Shown here: positions 24,268-34,153 of the stretch, one piece after another | Position numbering within the stretch: the first letter of the stretch is position 1 | Layout of the letters: each line of letters starts with the position of its first letter | Source: Kineothrix alysoides | Lineage (GTDB): Bacteria > Bacillota > Clostridia > Lachnospirales > Lachnospiraceae | DNA: 64,000 nucleotides | Direction of reading: 5' to 3' | NCBI RefSeq assembly: GCF_000732725.1 | Contig: NZ_JPNB01000001.1 | Location: 1,922,001-1,986,000, forward strand | The notes under the pieces: model-generated | Told to the model about the DNA's origin: nothing | Database searches by the model: none | What the model saw: the letters and a program-made list of their open reading frames with translations, nothing else | Position numbers and translations under genes: made by a program

Positions 24268-24897
24268 TTAATCTTCTATCAGCTCCAATTTACTTACCGA
24301 TACCTCGTAAGCAACCCTTCTTTCCAATTGCTCCTCCGTAAGCTTCTTCATATATTCCCTGCTCTGTATCCGTCCCCATACAGCGCATCTTGATCCTACC
24401 TCGAAACCGTTGGCAAATCTGGCATTCCTTCCCCAGCATATACAGGGAATGTAATCCGATTTCCCATAAGGTCTGTTTACTGCAAGCAATAAATCTGCGA
24501 TTTCCCGACCGAGAGGAGTCTTTCTATAGATAGGCTCTTTGCAAATATAGCCATCCAGATAAATTTGATTAGACTTCGTATTCTCACATATTTCATCTAC
24601 GAATTCAATTTCTCTTGCGAACACGGAAAGCACCAGCTTATTCTTCCTCTCTTCGTGCCTGTTGTAGGAGCGGAACTGTCCGTTCACCACTATGTACATC
24701 CCCTTGTAGTCTCCATTCACATCGATTAACCTTTCCGATACCATTAATGGAATGTTATCCATAGAATCGCTCAGTCTTTCTACCCGGACATCTACCATAT
24801 AAAAGCCTTCTCCGAATATTTCGTGGCTAAAGGTAAAATCGCTCACAATTTCACCCATAATTACCACCTGGTTGTTCTCAATTACTTTATCTGTCAT
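24268..24897 (-). CDS. SSB-like protein with two OB-fold halves
   Basis: A 209-aa protein with an N-terminal OB-like segment (NNQVVIMGEIVSDFTFSHEI ... DVNGDYKGMYIVVNGQFRSY) and a second one (QIYLDGYICKEPIYRKTPLG, DLLLAVNRPYGKSDYIPCIC, then FEVGSRCAVWGRIQSREYMK) that matches single-stranded DNA-binding proteins closely. It lacks the usual acidic C-terminal tail of replicative SSB, so it is more likely an accessory ssDNA-binding protein than the main SSB. Single-gene unit. Start ATG 24897, modest ribosome site (AAGGGAG). Confidence 0.8.
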   Translation of the reverse strand: MTDKVIENNQVVIMGEIVSDFTFSHEIFGEGFYMVDVRVERLSDSMDNIPLMVSERLIDVNGDYKGMYIVVNGQFRSYNRHEERKNKLVLSVFAREIEFVDEICENTKSNQIYLDGYICKEPIYRKTPLGREIADLLLAVNRPYGKSDYIPCICWGRNARFANGFEVGSRCAVWGRIQSREYMKKLTEEQLERRVAYEVSVSKLELIED

Positions 24898-25085
24898 TTT
24901 TTGTTCTCCCTTCTTACATCTTTAAGAATTTTTTCCCATAATGTAATACTAATATATCGCATTTTGGGCAAAAAAGAACTGTAAGGCACCGCGCAACCAT
25001 CCTGCTTCATCCTAAATTACCCTCCTCTTTCGCGCATTTATACGGCCTTTTGTTAAATTTTTCCCCGATTTTGCGCGATTATTTC

Positions 25086-25114
25086 TTGCAACTTATAAAA
25101 GACAATGCTATACT
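25086..25114 (+). promoter_or_regulatory. Promoter of bipA
   Basis: TTGCAA (25086-25091), 17 bp, TATACT (25109-25114), about 60 bases before the bipA start. Confidence 0.75.
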
Positions 25115-25177
25115 TAACAAGTTTATTAAACAAAAGTAGATAAACCGTATGAAAACGGTTAGATTGAGGAGTAACTT

Positions 25178-27007
25178 ATGAAACAGAACAGAGACGATGT
25201 AAGAAATGTTGCTATTATCGCTCACGTTGACCATGGTAAAACCACCTTGGTGGACGAGCTTTTAAAACAAAGCGGCGTCTTCCGCGAGAATCAGGCGGTA
25301 GCCGAACGCGTGATGGATTCTAACGATATCGAACGCGAGCGTGGCATTACTATTCTTTCCAAAAACACAGCTGTCACGTATAGGGATACAAAGATTAATA
25401 TCATCGACACCCCCGGACACGCCGATTTCGGCGGCGAAGTGGAACGCGTTCTTAAAATGGTGAACGGCGTCATCCTCGTCGTAGACGCCTTTGAAGGCGC
25501 TATGCCCCAGACGAAATTCGTTTTAAAAAAGGCGCTGGAACTTCAACTTCCCGTCATTGTCTGCATCAATAAAATCGACAGGCCCGAGGCAAGGCCCCGT
25601 GAAGTCATCGACGAAGTCTTGGAGCTTTTTATCGACTTAGACGCTAATGAAGATCAATTAGATTGTCCTTTCGTCTTCGCTTCCGCTAAAACAGGAATCG
25701 CCTCCATGGACATCGACCAAAAAGGTACCGACATGATTCCCCTTTTCGAGACGATCCTGAACTATATTCCGGCCCCCATAGGCGATCCTGATGCCGGCAC
25801 ACAGGTGCTTATCAGCACCATCGATTACAATGAATACGTTGGCAGAATCGGCGTAGGCAAGGTGGATAATGGAACTGTAAAAGTAAATCAGGAGGTCGTA
25901 ATCGTAAACCATCACGATCCCGACAAGCTGAAAAAAGTAAAAATCAGCAAGCTGTACGAATTCGATGGCCTGAGCAAGATAGAGATAAAAGAAGCCGGCA
26001 TAGGTTCTATCGTTGCCATTTCCGGCATTGCTGATATTCATATCGGCGATACCCTCTGCTCCCTCGAGGCCCCTGTCCCGATTGCCTTCCAGAAAATATC
26101 GGAACCTACCATCGCTATGCACTTTATCGTCAACGACTCCCCGCTTGCCGGAAAAGAGGGGAAATACATTACCAGCCGCCATCTGCGCGACCGCTTGTTC
26201 CGCGAGTTGAACACCGACGTTTCCCTTCGCGTAGAAGAAACTTCTACTACAGAGGCTTTTAAAGTATCCGGCCGCGGCGAGCTCCATTTATCCGTACTGA
26301 TAGAGAATATGCGGCGTGAGGGCTTTGAATTCGCAGTGAGCAAGGCGGAAGTTTTATACAAGACTGATGAAGCCGGCAAAAAGATGGAGCCCATGGAGTT
26401 AGCCTATATTGATGTTCCCGAAGAATTTTCAGGCACGGTCATCGAAAAACTGAGCCAGAGAAAAGGCGAACTAATTACTATGGGCGTTGCTTCCGGCGGC
26501 TATACCCGTCTGGAATTCTCCATCCCCGCAAGAGGATTGATCGGTTACCGTGGCGAATTCATGACCGATACCAAAGGAAACGGCATTATGAACAGCGTAT
26601 TTAACGGCTACGGTCCCTTTAAGGGCGATATCCAATATAGAAAGCAAGGCTCTCTCATCGCTTTCGAAACCGGAGAAGCGATTACCTATGGTCTTTTCAA
26701 CGCGCAGGAACGCGGGCTTCTGTTCATCGGTCCCGGCGAGAAGGTTTACGCGGGCATGGTCATCGGCCAAAACGGCCGTGGAGAGGACATAGAGCTTAAC
26801 GTGTGTAAGAAAAAGCAACTTACCAATACCCGTTCTTCCAGCGCCGACGAGGCATTAAGGCTTACGCCTCCCAAAATCCTCAGCTTGGAGCAGGCTCTGG
26901 AATTCATCGATACAGACGAGCTGTTGGAGGTCACTCCTTCTTCCTTGAGAATCCGAAAGAAAATATTGGATCCTACTATGAGAAAACGCGCTTCCATGAA
27001 GCAATAA
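25178..27007 (+). CDS. typA: Ribosome-associated GTPase BipA/TypA
   Basis: A 609-aa translational GTPase, full length. G1 AHVDHGKTT (15-23), G2 ERGITI, G3 DTPGHADF, G4 NKID; then domains II and III and the specific C-terminal domain ([20 protein letters not shown]). It binds 70S ribosomes and helps 50S assembly and growth at low temperature or stress. ATG 25178 follows TGAGGAG. Single-gene unit with own promoter and terminator. Confidence 0.97.
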   Translation: MKQNRDDVRNVAIIAHVDHGKTTLVDELLKQSGVFRENQAVAERVMDSNDIERERGITILSKNTAVTYRDTKINIIDTPGHADFGGEVERVLKMVNGVILVVDAFEGAMPQTKFVLKKALELQLPVIVCINKIDRPEARPREVIDEVLELFIDLDANEDQLDCPFVFASAKTGIASMDIDQKGTDMIPLFETILNYIPAPIGDPDAGTQVLISTIDYNEYVGRIGVGKVDNGTVKVNQEVVIVNHHDPDKLKKVKISKLYEFDGLSKIEIKEAGIGSIVAISGIADIHIGDTLCSLEAPVPIAFQKISEPTIAMHFIVNDSPLAGKEGKYITSRHLRDRLFRELNTDVSLRVEETSTTEAFKVSGRGELHLSVLIENMRREGFEFAVSKAEVLYKTDEAGKKMEPMELAYIDVPEEFSGTVIEKLSQRKGELITMGVASGGYTRLEFSIPARGLIGYRGEFMTDTKGNGIMNSVFNGYGPFKGDIQYRKQGSLIAFETGEAITYGLFNAQERGLLFIGPGEKVYAGMVIGQNGRGEDIELNVCKKKQLTNTRSSSADEALRLTPPKILSLEQALEFIDTDELLEVTPSSLRIRKKILDPTMRKRASMKQ

Positions 27008-27047
27008 CAATAGTGTTACTGTATATAGAAACATTTTCCTATTACAG
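27005..27047 (+). repeat. Possible R1 end fragment after typA
   Basis: TGTTACTGTATATAGAAACA and TTTTCCTATTACAG resemble the 3' end of R1 (GTAATAGAAGCACTTTCCTATTAC). Short and diverged, so low confidence. Confidence 0.3.
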
Positions 27048-27049
27048 AA

Positions 27050-27082
27050 GAAAAGGTGAGCTATGACCGCTCACCTTTTTTT
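27050..27082 (+). terminator. Terminator of typA
   Basis: AAAAGGTGAGC / GCTCACCTTTT with seven-base loop, then TTT. Also close to the end of the convergent gene. Confidence 0.9.
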
Positions 27083-27086
27083 GTGC

Positions 27087-27911
27087 TTATACAGTCTGTG
27101 TCGTTCCTACTCTCGCGTCGCTTTGATAAATGCGATATGCGAAATATGATGTTATGAGGGTTATAGCTATGATAATCACTTCCATAATTACTATATTTGT
27201 TATCACTCCCCTCTGATATAAAACAGCAAATACGTCAAGAAAAACATGCAGCAGGATTGCCACCGGATAAAAATACCACTTTCCCGGACGCTTTGCCGCC
27301 ATAAATACAAAAACGGATAAAGCGATATGGAAAGCAATCGTAGCTACCCTTTCTACCGCTCCCATCAAATACACATAGGGTGCCGTAGTGTATAGGCTCA
27401 TCAAACTGCTTCTCACCATATCCTGTGATTCTTCCGGAACAAGTGCCACATAATTGTCAATTCCGCCCATAGAATTCAACGTGGAAATCAGGAAAATAGA
27501 GCTTAGCATAGAAAAACCTACCACGAGAATGGACTCAATGCCTCCATGACCGATTCCATAAGTAACTGCTGATTCTTTGTCATCATTATTTTTCATGAAA
27601 AACTTAAAAGCGACAAAACGTCCCGTTTCTTCAAATAATCCTGCCGCCAGCGCTCCGTAAAGAACATATACCCATGTGTTTCCATTCACAAAGCGAGAAA
27701 GAGCCGAATCCCTGATAATAAAAAAGCTATGGCTGATATTCTCCAAAATAAGTGCAAAGATAATAAAGATAAGCGCGCCTACAAAAAATGGTGATATCTT
27801 CACCTTCTTCTTCTTTTTCCACATAATGAGAAGTACGATCGGCAAAAAGATAGAGACCAGCGCTGTAATCCACATATTCATCGTCGTAACCTGAGATACA
27901 TTATATACCAT
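27087..27911 (-). CDS. YhfC-family intramembrane protease-like protein
   Basis: A 274-aa protein with about seven membrane segments. ATG 27911 is used because AGGGGG is seven bases upstream; a GTG at 27932 is the frame's outer limit. It has the YhfC family motifs ALAAGLFEETGRFVAFKF and TYGIGHGGIESI, where EE, H and E resemble the metal ligands of CPBP/PrsW-type intramembrane proteases. Substrate is unknown. It follows mgtE by 48 bases, so it is probably in one transcript with it, although a functional link is not known. Confidence 0.85.
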   Translation of the reverse strand: MVYNVSQVTTMNMWITALVSIFLPIVLLIMWKKKKKVKISPFFVGALIFIIFALILENISHSFFIIRDSALSRFVNGNTWVYVLYGALAAGLFEETGRFVAFKFFMKNNDDKESAVTYGIGHGGIESILVVGFSMLSSIFLISTLNSMGGIDNYVALVPEESQDMVRSSLMSLYTTAPYVYLMGAVERVATIAFHIALSVFVFMAAKRPGKWYFYPVAILLHVFLDVFAVLYQRGVITNIVIMEVIIIAITLITSYFAYRIYQSDARVGTTQTV

Positions 27912-27959
27912 TTGATTTCCCCCTATTTTCACATATCTTAATAAAATAATGAAACCCTG

Positions 27960-29312
27960 TCAGCTCAAATGCAACACCTGTGTCGCAATTGAGAAATAAA
28001 TCATCAGCGTCAGCGCATCCAGTACTGTGCTGATAAACGGACTCGCCATAACCGCAGGGTCAATTCCCACACGCTTGGCAAATATCGGCAGCGTACAGCC
28101 GACCACCTTGGCAATGGACACCGCCGAAATAATCGTCAGACAGATTACTACAGCCACATCAATTCCCGACTTATCAAAAAGCATCAGCTTGACAAAATAT
28201 GCCGCTGCAAGGGTAACTCCACAAATAATGGCTACCCGCAATTCCTTCCATATAATTTTAAATATATCCCGATAACCGATTTCATTCGAGGACAAACCCC
28301 GGATGATTGTAGCGCTTACTTGTCCCCCGGCATTTCCGCTGGTGCTCATCAGCATCGGAATAAAAACGGTGAGCATCGGAACGGCACTGAGCGCATTCTC
28401 GAAAGAGGTGATAATGCTTCCCGTAAAGGTCGCGGAAATCATCAGTAATAAAAGCCAGGGAATCCTCTTTTTTGAAGTCTCAAAAATTCCCGTTTTCATG
28501 TACGGCCTGTCGCTGGGCACGATAGCCGCCATCTTCTCTATATCCTCCGTTGCCTCCTCCTGCAGAATATCTACAACGTCATCGACAGTAATGATACCTA
28601 CAAGCCTTCCCTCATTATCCGCTACCGGCATCGAGGTAAAGTCGTATTTCTGGAACTGCCTCGCAACCTCTTCCTGATCCATCAACGTATTGAGATATAT
28701 GACGTTCTCGTGCATAATATCCGCAATTACCGCATCCGGCGGGCTGATCAGCAGATAGCGCAAAGCCACTGTTCCTACTAACGTTCTCTTTGGGTCCAGA
28801 ACGTAGCAGATATTGATTGTCTCGCTGTCCACACCGATCTGACGGATTCTCTGTATGGCATCCTCTACGGTCATGTTTTCCTTCAGGTCCACATACTCTA
28901 CCGTCATGATACTTCCGGCAGAGGACTCGGGATAACGGAGCAAATGGTTAATATCCCTTCTCGTATCCGCACTGGCATGGGAAAGCAGCTTTTTTACGAT
29001 ATTGGCAGGCATTTCCTCCAAAAAGTCCGTAGCATCATCGGCCATAAGGTTGTTGATGATGTTCGCCGCTTCTCTGTCGGACAAGGATGTAATGATATAT
29101 TGCTGGTTCTCTACCTCCAGGTAAGAAAATACATCTGCCGCCATGCTCTTCGGAAGAATGCGGAAGGTCTTAAGTAACTCTTCCTCTTCTAGCTCCTCCA
29201 GAATAATTGCAATATCCGCAATATTGATGTCTGACAGCTTCTGGCGGAGTCTTGTGTACTGCTTGGTCTCCAATAGTTCTTCAATAACATCTAAATCTTT
29301 GATTTCTTCCAT
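27960..29312 (-). CDS. mgtE: Magnesium transporter MgtE
   Basis: A 450-aa Mg2+ channel: N domain (about 1-130, helical), two CBS domains (about 135-255; SAGSIMTVEYVDLKENMTVE, DFTSMPVADNEGRLVGIITV) and a five-helix membrane part with the pore motif FIPMLMSTSGNAGGQ. ATG 29312 is chosen because GGAGGAACATTGCT precedes it and the N domain begins there; the frame stays open for 40 codons upstream, but these match the leader instead. High cytosolic Mg2+ closes such channels. A short upstream ORF overlaps the start. Confidence 0.95.
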   Translation of the reverse strand: MEEIKDLDVIEELLETKQYTRLRQKLSDINIADIAIILEELEEEELLKTFRILPKSMAADVFSYLEVENQQYIITSLSDREAANIINNLMADDATDFLEEMPANIVKKLLSHASADTRRDINHLLRYPESSAGSIMTVEYVDLKENMTVEDAIQRIRQIGVDSETINICYVLDPKRTLVGTVALRYLLISPPDAVIADIMHENVIYLNTLMDQEEVARQFQKYDFTSMPVADNEGRLVGIITVDDVVDILQEEATEDIEKMAAIVPSDRPYMKTGIFETSKKRIPWLLLLMISATFTGSIITSFENALSAVPMLTVFIPMLMSTSGNAGGQVSATIIRGLSSNEIGYRDIFKIIWKELRVAIICGVTLAAAYFVKLMLFDKSGIDVAVVICLTIISAVSIAKVVGCTLPIFAKRVGIDPAVMASPFISTVLDALTLMIYFSIATQVLHLS

Positions 29313-29395
29313 AGCAATGTTCCTCCATATGTGATTTTTATGCTCCGCCCGGGGAGAGGTATATCCGAACCAGATGAACTTATACTCGACTTCAT
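29291..29395 (-). CDS. Candidate leader peptide overlapping mgtE
   Basis: A 34-codon ORF (begins MKSSISSSGSDIPLPGR) whose ATG at 29395 has a good site, AAAGGTGG, five bases upstream. It ends 22 bases inside mgtE in another frame. A translated upstream ORF that runs over the mgtE ribosome site could couple or block mgtE translation. Only position and ribosome site support it; no homolog recognised. Confidence 0.35.
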   Translation of the reverse strand: MKSSISSSGSDIPLPGRSIKITYGGTLLWKKSKI

Positions 29396-29465
29396 AAAAA
29401 CCACCACCTTTCATAACATTGCATCGATACAACTTTTTTTAGAAACTGAACAACTCACTACTTTG

Positions 29466-29493
29466 AGTATAATTGCAACTTTTCATTTGTCAA
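29466..29493 (-). promoter_or_regulatory. Promoter of mgtE
   Basis: TTGACA (29493-29488), 16 bp, TATACT (29471-29466). It gives a leader of about 145 bases before mgtE; the M-box (ykoK) riboswitch pattern is not seen in it. Confidence 0.75.
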
Positions 29494-30134
29494 CCAGTAA
29501 CAAAATAATATTTTTTAATTTTCTCTAATTTTACTTTTCCGGCCGTAGCTTCCGTCAAATCCTTGCAAAGCTGCTCCTCGTCCTCGCAAGGAACAACGAG
29601 CTTAATCCATACTGCGTCCGTATATTCCGCTTCCATCACAGGAAGTCCCTTCTGCCCTAATATGTACTGAATCTTGCCGATTCCGTTATAATCCGTGGTC
29701 ACAGAAAGCTCTGTACCATAACGCATAGTAACGATATCGGAGGCCTTAAGCCCTTCCTGAACCGCCTGCGTATATGCCCGTATCAGCCCTCCGGTTCCAA
29801 GAAGAGTCCCGCCAAAGTATCTGGTGACCACTGCTGCCGCGTTTCGCACCCCCGAGGCAAGCAGCACCTCCAGCATGGGCTTTCCTGCTGTTCCTGCGGG
29901 TTCTCCGTCGTCGCTGCATCTGGTAAGCTGCCCTCTTTCCCCGAGAACAAAAGCAGAGCAGTTATGTCTGGCATCCCAATATTTCTTCTTCATTTCTTCG
30001 ATAAAAGCAAAGGCTTCTTCTTCCGTTTCCACCGGAGAAAGCGTAGCTATAAATCTGGACTTTTTTTCTACAATCTCACCGCTTCCGCCTTTTTGCAATA
30101 CTTTATAAGGTAAAAAGCTCTGTTCTTTTTCCAT
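29490..30134 (-). CDS. YigZ/IMPACT family protein
   Basis: A 214-aa protein with the UPF0029/IMPACT N-terminal domain: VEKKSRFIATLSPV, the signature WDARHNCSAFVLG, and SDDGEPAGTAGKPMLEVLLA, then ARTVTRYFGG-like (AVVTRYFGGTLLGTGGLIRA), followed by the ferredoxin-fold C-terminal domain (EYTDAVWIKLVV). Probably modulates translation; exact role unknown. ATG 30134 is the family's normal start; the frame extends upstream without support. Its end overlaps the mgtE promoter by four bases. Confidence 0.9.
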   Translation of the reverse strand: MEKEQSFLPYKVLQKGGSGEIVEKKSRFIATLSPVETEEEAFAFIEEMKKKYWDARHNCSAFVLGERGQLTRCSDDGEPAGTAGKPMLEVLLASGVRNAAAVVTRYFGGTLLGTGGLIRAYTQAVQEGLKASDIVTMRYGTELSVTTDYNGIGKIQYILGQKGLPVMEAEYTDAVWIKLVVPCEDEEQLCKDLTEATAGKVKLEKIKKYYFVTG

Positions 30135-30262
30135 CACAATTACTTCGCTCCATCCTTGTCTAACGCGCCAAAAACATTCGTTACATTCTATCACAAAACG
30201 GAATAAAAGTGTATCTAATTGTGAACAATTCTTAATATAAAGGAATTAATTAGTAAAAAAAC

Positions 30263-30291
30263 TTTATTTAACATCTATACTTTGTTATAAT
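30263..30291 (+). promoter_or_regulatory. Probable promoter of the class A PBP gene
   Basis: A good -10 TATAAT (30286-30291) and a weak -35 TTTATT (30263-30268), 17 bp apart. Confidence 0.45.
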
Positions 30292-30340
30292 CGTAATGTT
30301 AGTTGTGCTTTATTATGCACACTTCAAGGAGGCAAAATTC

Positions 30341-33049
30341 ATGAATTATGGAAAAAAGGGTGTCCGTAACAAACAAAAGGCACTCCATTCTAAATCTGCG
30401 AAGTGGGGGAGAAAATTTGCACTTACGTTTTTTAATGTAATCATAATTGCTGTCGTTGCTGCTGCGGTTATCGGGGTAAGCGCAGGGCTGGGCGTTTTCC
30501 GGGGAATTATTGACAGTGCGCCCGATATCGGCAACATCAATGTGCAGCCAACCGGTTTTTCAACTTTCGTATATGATATTGACGGCAACCAAATCGCTAA
30601 GCTGGTTTCCGAGAACTCGAACCGTATTCCGGTCACTATGGATATGATTCCGGAATATCTGCCGCACGCTTTCGTGTCGGTGGAAGACGAACGTTTCTAT
30701 GAACATAACGGCATCGACATCCAGGGCATTATACGTGCGGGTGTCATAGGTATTACTTCAGGCACCTTTTCGGAAGGAGCCAGTACCATCACCCAGCAGC
30801 TGTTGAAAAATAACGTATTTACTGACTGGGTAACGGAGGATAGCTTCGTAGAAAAGGCGGAACGTAAGATTCAGGAGCAGTACCTCGCTTTGGAGTTAGA
30901 AAAGGTTTCCACTAAAGACGATATTATTTTAAACTATATGAACAGCATCAACCTGGGGCAGAATACGCTCGGGGTTCAAGCCGCTTCCCAGCGCTATTTC
31001 AATAAGTCGGTAAGCGATTTGTCCTTATCCGAATGTGCGGTCATCGCCAGCATTACTCAGAATCCAAGCCGTCTCAATCCCATTTCTCACCCGGACGCAA
31101 ATGCGGCAAGGCGCGAAAAGGTGCTGAACAACATGCTGAAGCAGGGATATATCGATCAACCGGAATATGATATTGCTTTGGCCGACGACGTATATTCACG
31201 CATCCAAAGCACCAATAAGGAAGTAGCGGACACTTCTGTCAATACATATTTTGTGGATGCTTTGACAGACGATGTGTTAGAAGACTTAGTAGCTGCCGGC
31301 TACAACGAAACACAGGCTTACACTTTGCTCTACACCGGCGGTTTAAAAATTTATTCCACGCAGGATCCTGAGATTCAGGAGATTTGCGATAATGTATTCA
31401 GCAACCCCGAGAATTATCCCGACAATGTCAGGTGGTATTTGAATTACGAACTGACTGTGGAAAAGAAGAACGGGGATATGGAAAATTACAGCACGGAAAT
31501 GTTCAAAGAATATTTCAAGGAATCAAACCTTAAATTCAATCTTATTTATTCCTCTCAGGAGGAAGCGATGACGGCAATTGAGGAATATAAGGCGGCGGTA
31601 ATGAATGAAGGCGATGAAGTATACGCGGAAAAAATCAACCTTACGCCCCAGCCTCAGGTATCCCTTACCGTAGAGGATCAAAGCTCCGGAGTCGTGGTAG
31701 CCTTGGTCGGCGGACGAGGTGCCAAAGAAGGAAGCCGTACTTTGAATAGGGCTACCGATACGGTAAGGCAGCCGGGCTCCACTTTTAAGGTCGTATCTAC
31801 TTATGCACCGGCGCTTGACAGTGCGGGCCTTACACTAGCCAACATACAAAACGATGCGCCCTTTAACTATGCGGACGGCACGCCTGTAAGAAACTGGTAC
31901 GGTGAAGCCTATCGCGGGCTTTGCTCCTTGCGTTTAGGTATTCAGGACTCGCTGAATATCGTCGCAGTAAAAACATTGACCCAGATCACTCCCCGACTGG
32001 GCTTCGATTATTTGCAGAACTTCGGCTTTACCACCCTTGTAGAGAATGAGGCCATCGGCGGCCAGATCAAAACTGATATCGTGCAGTCCATGGCTCTCGG
32101 CGGTATTACAAGAGGCGTTACAAACGAAGAACTGAATGCCGCTTACGCTACCATTGCAAATCATGGCGTTTATATCAAACCAAGACTGTATAATACAGTG
32201 GTAGACCATGATGGCAATGTCATTTTAGACAATACCCAGCCTGAAACAAAGCAGGTAATCAAAGAAACTACCGCATTCCTCTTAACAGATGCTATGGTAG
32301 ACGTTGTTACAAAAGGCACCGGCGGTTCTGTTAACTTCGGCGGTATGGCAATTGCCGGAAAGACCGGAACGACCTCCGATTACAACGATGTATGGTTTGC
32401 AGGCTATACCCCCTATTATACGACTACTACATGGGCCGGCTACGATAACAACACCAAGCTTACCGGCGAGGAAAAAAATCTTGCCAAGAAGCTTTGGAGA
32501 ACGGTTATGTCAGAAATTCATACCGATTTGCCCAATGAAGCTTTTTCGGTTCCTGCAGGCATTGTAACCGCAACCGTATGCTCCAAATCCGGCAAGTTGC
32601 CGATACCGGGATTGTGCGATGCTACTCTTTCCACGGAATACTTTGCAGAAGGCACAGTTCCCACGGAAAGCTGCAATGTTCACTATCAGGGCTCCATCTG
32701 CCAGTACAGCTCTTTACCGGCTACCGAGTTCTGTCCATTTAAGGTTGAGGGTGTTCTGGAGCTCACTCCGATAGAGGATGTATCCTTACAAAGCGGTTCG
32801 TCCGCTACTGCGCAGGTAACGAATCCCGACGGAAGCGTATCCACGGTGACCGTACCGCCCAACCAGACGAATCTCTGTCCTCACAATGCGGAATTCTTTG
32901 CTACGCCCGGCTACGAGGCCATTATAGAGCAGCAGCGGAACGAAATACAGCAACGTAACATCGCGGCCCAGCAAGCGGCTCTGGCGGCTCAACAAGCGGC
33001 TGCACAGCAGGCAGCGGAGCAACAGCAGGCGGAACAGCCACAGCAATAA
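30341..33049 (+). CDS. Class A penicillin-binding protein (PBP1a type)
   Basis: A 902-aa bifunctional peptidoglycan synthase. ATG 30341 follows AAGGAGG. One TM (about 26-52); GT51 glycosyltransferase with EDERFYEHNGID (about 114) and STITQQLLKN; transpeptidase with SxxK in QPGSTFK (Ser about 479), SLN in DSLNIV, and GKTGTT (about 672). Then a Cys-bearing tail domain (CSKSGKLPIPGLC, CNVHYQGSIC) and a final Gln/Ala-rich stretch (QQAALAAQQAAAQQAAEQQQ), probably unstructured. Single-gene unit with terminator. The Gln/Ala tail is longer than in most PBP1a. Confidence 0.95.
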   Translation: MNYGKKGVRNKQKALHSKSAKWGRKFALTFFNVIIIAVVAAAVIGVSAGLGVFRGIIDSAPDIGNINVQPTGFSTFVYDIDGNQIAKLVSENSNRIPVTMDMIPEYLPHAFVSVEDERFYEHNGIDIQGIIRAGVIGITSGTFSEGASTITQQLLKNNVFTDWVTEDSFVEKAERKIQEQYLALELEKVSTKDDIILNYMNSINLGQNTLGVQAASQRYFNKSVSDLSLSECAVIASITQNPSRLNPISHPDANAARREKVLNNMLKQGYIDQPEYDIALADDVYSRIQSTNKEVADTSVNTYFVDALTDDVLEDLVAAGYNETQAYTLLYTGGLKIYSTQDPEIQEICDNVFSNPENYPDNVRWYLNYELTVEKKNGDMENYSTEMFKEYFKESNLKFNLIYSSQEEAMTAIEEYKAAVMNEGDEVYAEKINLTPQPQVSLTVEDQSSGVVVALVGGRGAKEGSRTLNRATDTVRQPGSTFKVVSTYAPALDSAGLTLANIQNDAPFNYADGTPVRNWYGEAYRGLCSLRLGIQDSLNIVAVKTLTQITPRLGFDYLQNFGFTTLVENEAIGGQIKTDIVQSMALGGITRGVTNEELNAAYATIANHGVYIKPRLYNTVVDHDGNVILDNTQPETKQVIKETTAFLLTDAMVDVVTKGTGGSVNFGGMAIAGKTGTTSDYNDVWFAGYTPYYTTTTWAGYDNNTKLTGEEKNLAKKLWRTVMSEIHTDLPNEAFSVPAGIVTATVCSKSGKLPIPGLCDATLSTEYFAEGTVPTESCNVHYQGSICQYSSLPATEFCPFKVEGVLELTPIEDVSLQSGSSATAQVTNPDGSVSTVTVPPNQTNLCPHNAEFFATPGYEAIIEQQRNEIQQRNIAAQQAALAAQQAAAQQAAEQQQAEQPQQ

Positions 33050-33058
33050 CAGACGATT

Positions 33059-33106
33059 AAAAAAGCATCTTACATCGGTCGATTTGACCATGTAAGATGC
33101 TTTTCT
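33059..33106 (+). terminator. Terminator of the PBP gene
   Basis: AAAAGCATCTTACAT / ATGTAAGATGCTTTT, 14-base loop, then CTAT; strong stem. Confidence 0.85.
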
Positions 33107-33157
33107 ATCTGTTCTTTTAAATCTTGCGTATTCCCTGACAGGCCTTCCTGAACCTCT

Positions 33158-33436
33158 TTATACCCCTTTAATATCGCGAATCTTCTTTTCCAGAGCTTCC
33201 ACTCCATTTTTCGCATTGGAAATCGCTGTGCACTGCTCTGAGAATTCGTTGTACTCCGCTTCTTTAAACTGCTCGTAATACAGTCTGCCGATTTCTATAT
33301 AATTCTTCTTGATTACCTCTTCGCATGTACTGATCTGGCTTCTTAAATTGGCGATTTCTGCAAAGTCCTTCGCTTTATCCGCTACATCCTTTCCCGCTGT
33401 TACAACCGTTTCTCCTACTTTTTCAAAAAAATCCAT
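33158..33436 (-). CDS. Small helical protein, function unknown
   Basis: A 92-aa all-helical, coiled-coil protein (MDFFEKVGETVVTAGKDVAD, then IANLRSQISTCEEVIKKNY, EALEKKIRDIKG). The MDFFEKxGxT...GKDVxxKAKD start is common in clostridial small proteins, some of which carry a zinc ribbon after it; this one ends before any ribbon. No signal or membrane segment. It follows the gamma carbonic anhydrase by three bases, so the two are one operon. Function not known. Confidence 0.75.
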   Translation of the reverse strand: MDFFEKVGETVVTAGKDVADKAKDFAEIANLRSQISTCEEVIKKNYIEIGRLYYEQFKEAEYNEFSEQCTAISNAKNGVEALEKKIRDIKGV

Positions 33437-33439
33437 TTT

Positions 33440-33943
33440 TTAATCCTCCTTATTTTTGTCGTTTTTATAGCTTCTTCCTTCTTCTACATATTCTGCTGCA
33501 TTATGCAAATTAGTCTGTACTTCCTCTTCCGTCACCTTGCGCAATATTTTCCCCGGGCATCCTATAATTAGGGAATTGTCAGGAACGACCATACTCTGGG
33601 GCACTAAGGCTCCTGCCCCGATAATACAGTTTCTTCCTATTCTAGCTCCATTCAAAATAATGGCACCCATACCAATCAGCGTATTATCCCCTACTGTGCT
33701 TCCATGCACGATAGCACCATGACCGACTGTTACGTTCCTTCCTATATGTACAGGAAATCCGGTTTCCACATGTACTACGGCATTATCTTGTATATTGCTT
33801 CCGCTTTCGATTACAATCGATTCCCTATCAGCCCTGACGGTGGCATTAAACCAGATACTGCAGCCTTCCCCAACGATTATATCGCCAAGTACAACTGCAC
33901 CATCGGCGATAAAAGCGCTATCGTGAATCCTTGCGTCTTTCAT
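33440..33943 (-). CDS. Gamma carbonic anhydrase-like hexapeptide protein
   Basis: A 167-aa left-handed beta-helix protein, YrdA/CaiE type. The likely zinc histidines are in NAVVHVETG and VTVGHGAIVHG, as in gamma carbonic anhydrases; hexapeptide repeats run from DSAFIADGAVVLGDIIVGEG to GAGALVPQSMVVPDNSLIIG. ATG 33943 is favoured over GTG 33946, with GAGGATTGTG before it. Many relatives are inactive in assays, so enzyme activity is only likely. Operon with the small helical protein. Confidence 0.88.
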   Translation of the reverse strand: MKDARIHDSAFIADGAVVLGDIIVGEGCSIWFNATVRADRESIVIESGSNIQDNAVVHVETGFPVHIGRNVTVGHGAIVHGSTVGDNTLIGMGAIILNGARIGRNCIIGAGALVPQSMVVPDNSLIIGCPGKILRKVTEEEVQTNLHNAAEYVEEGRSYKNDKNKED

Positions 33944-34111
33944 CACAATCCTCTTTTCTTTTTCTGCATATCTCTTTTATCGTACTTCTATTCTACTACG
34001 ATTCCACTGTTCTTTTCAATACCAACCTGTTCTCTTTCGGCATGTTATTCCTCTTACTGCAGGCTGAAATTATCTGCCGATACTTTTTATAATAAAAGGA
34101 GAATTTTCACG

Positions 34112-34140
34112 TTGACAAACGTATTCCGAGATGATACAAT
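34112..34140 (+). promoter_or_regulatory. Promoter of tRNA-Thr
   Basis: TTGACA (34112-34117), 17 bp, TACAAT (34135-34140), 13 bases before the tRNA. Confidence 0.85.
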
Positions 34141-34153
34141 AGCCTTCGGTATT

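Noticed and set aside
29313-29490. M-box (ykoK) magnesium riboswitch before mgtE
   Set aside because: None of the conserved M-box segments is present in the leader.
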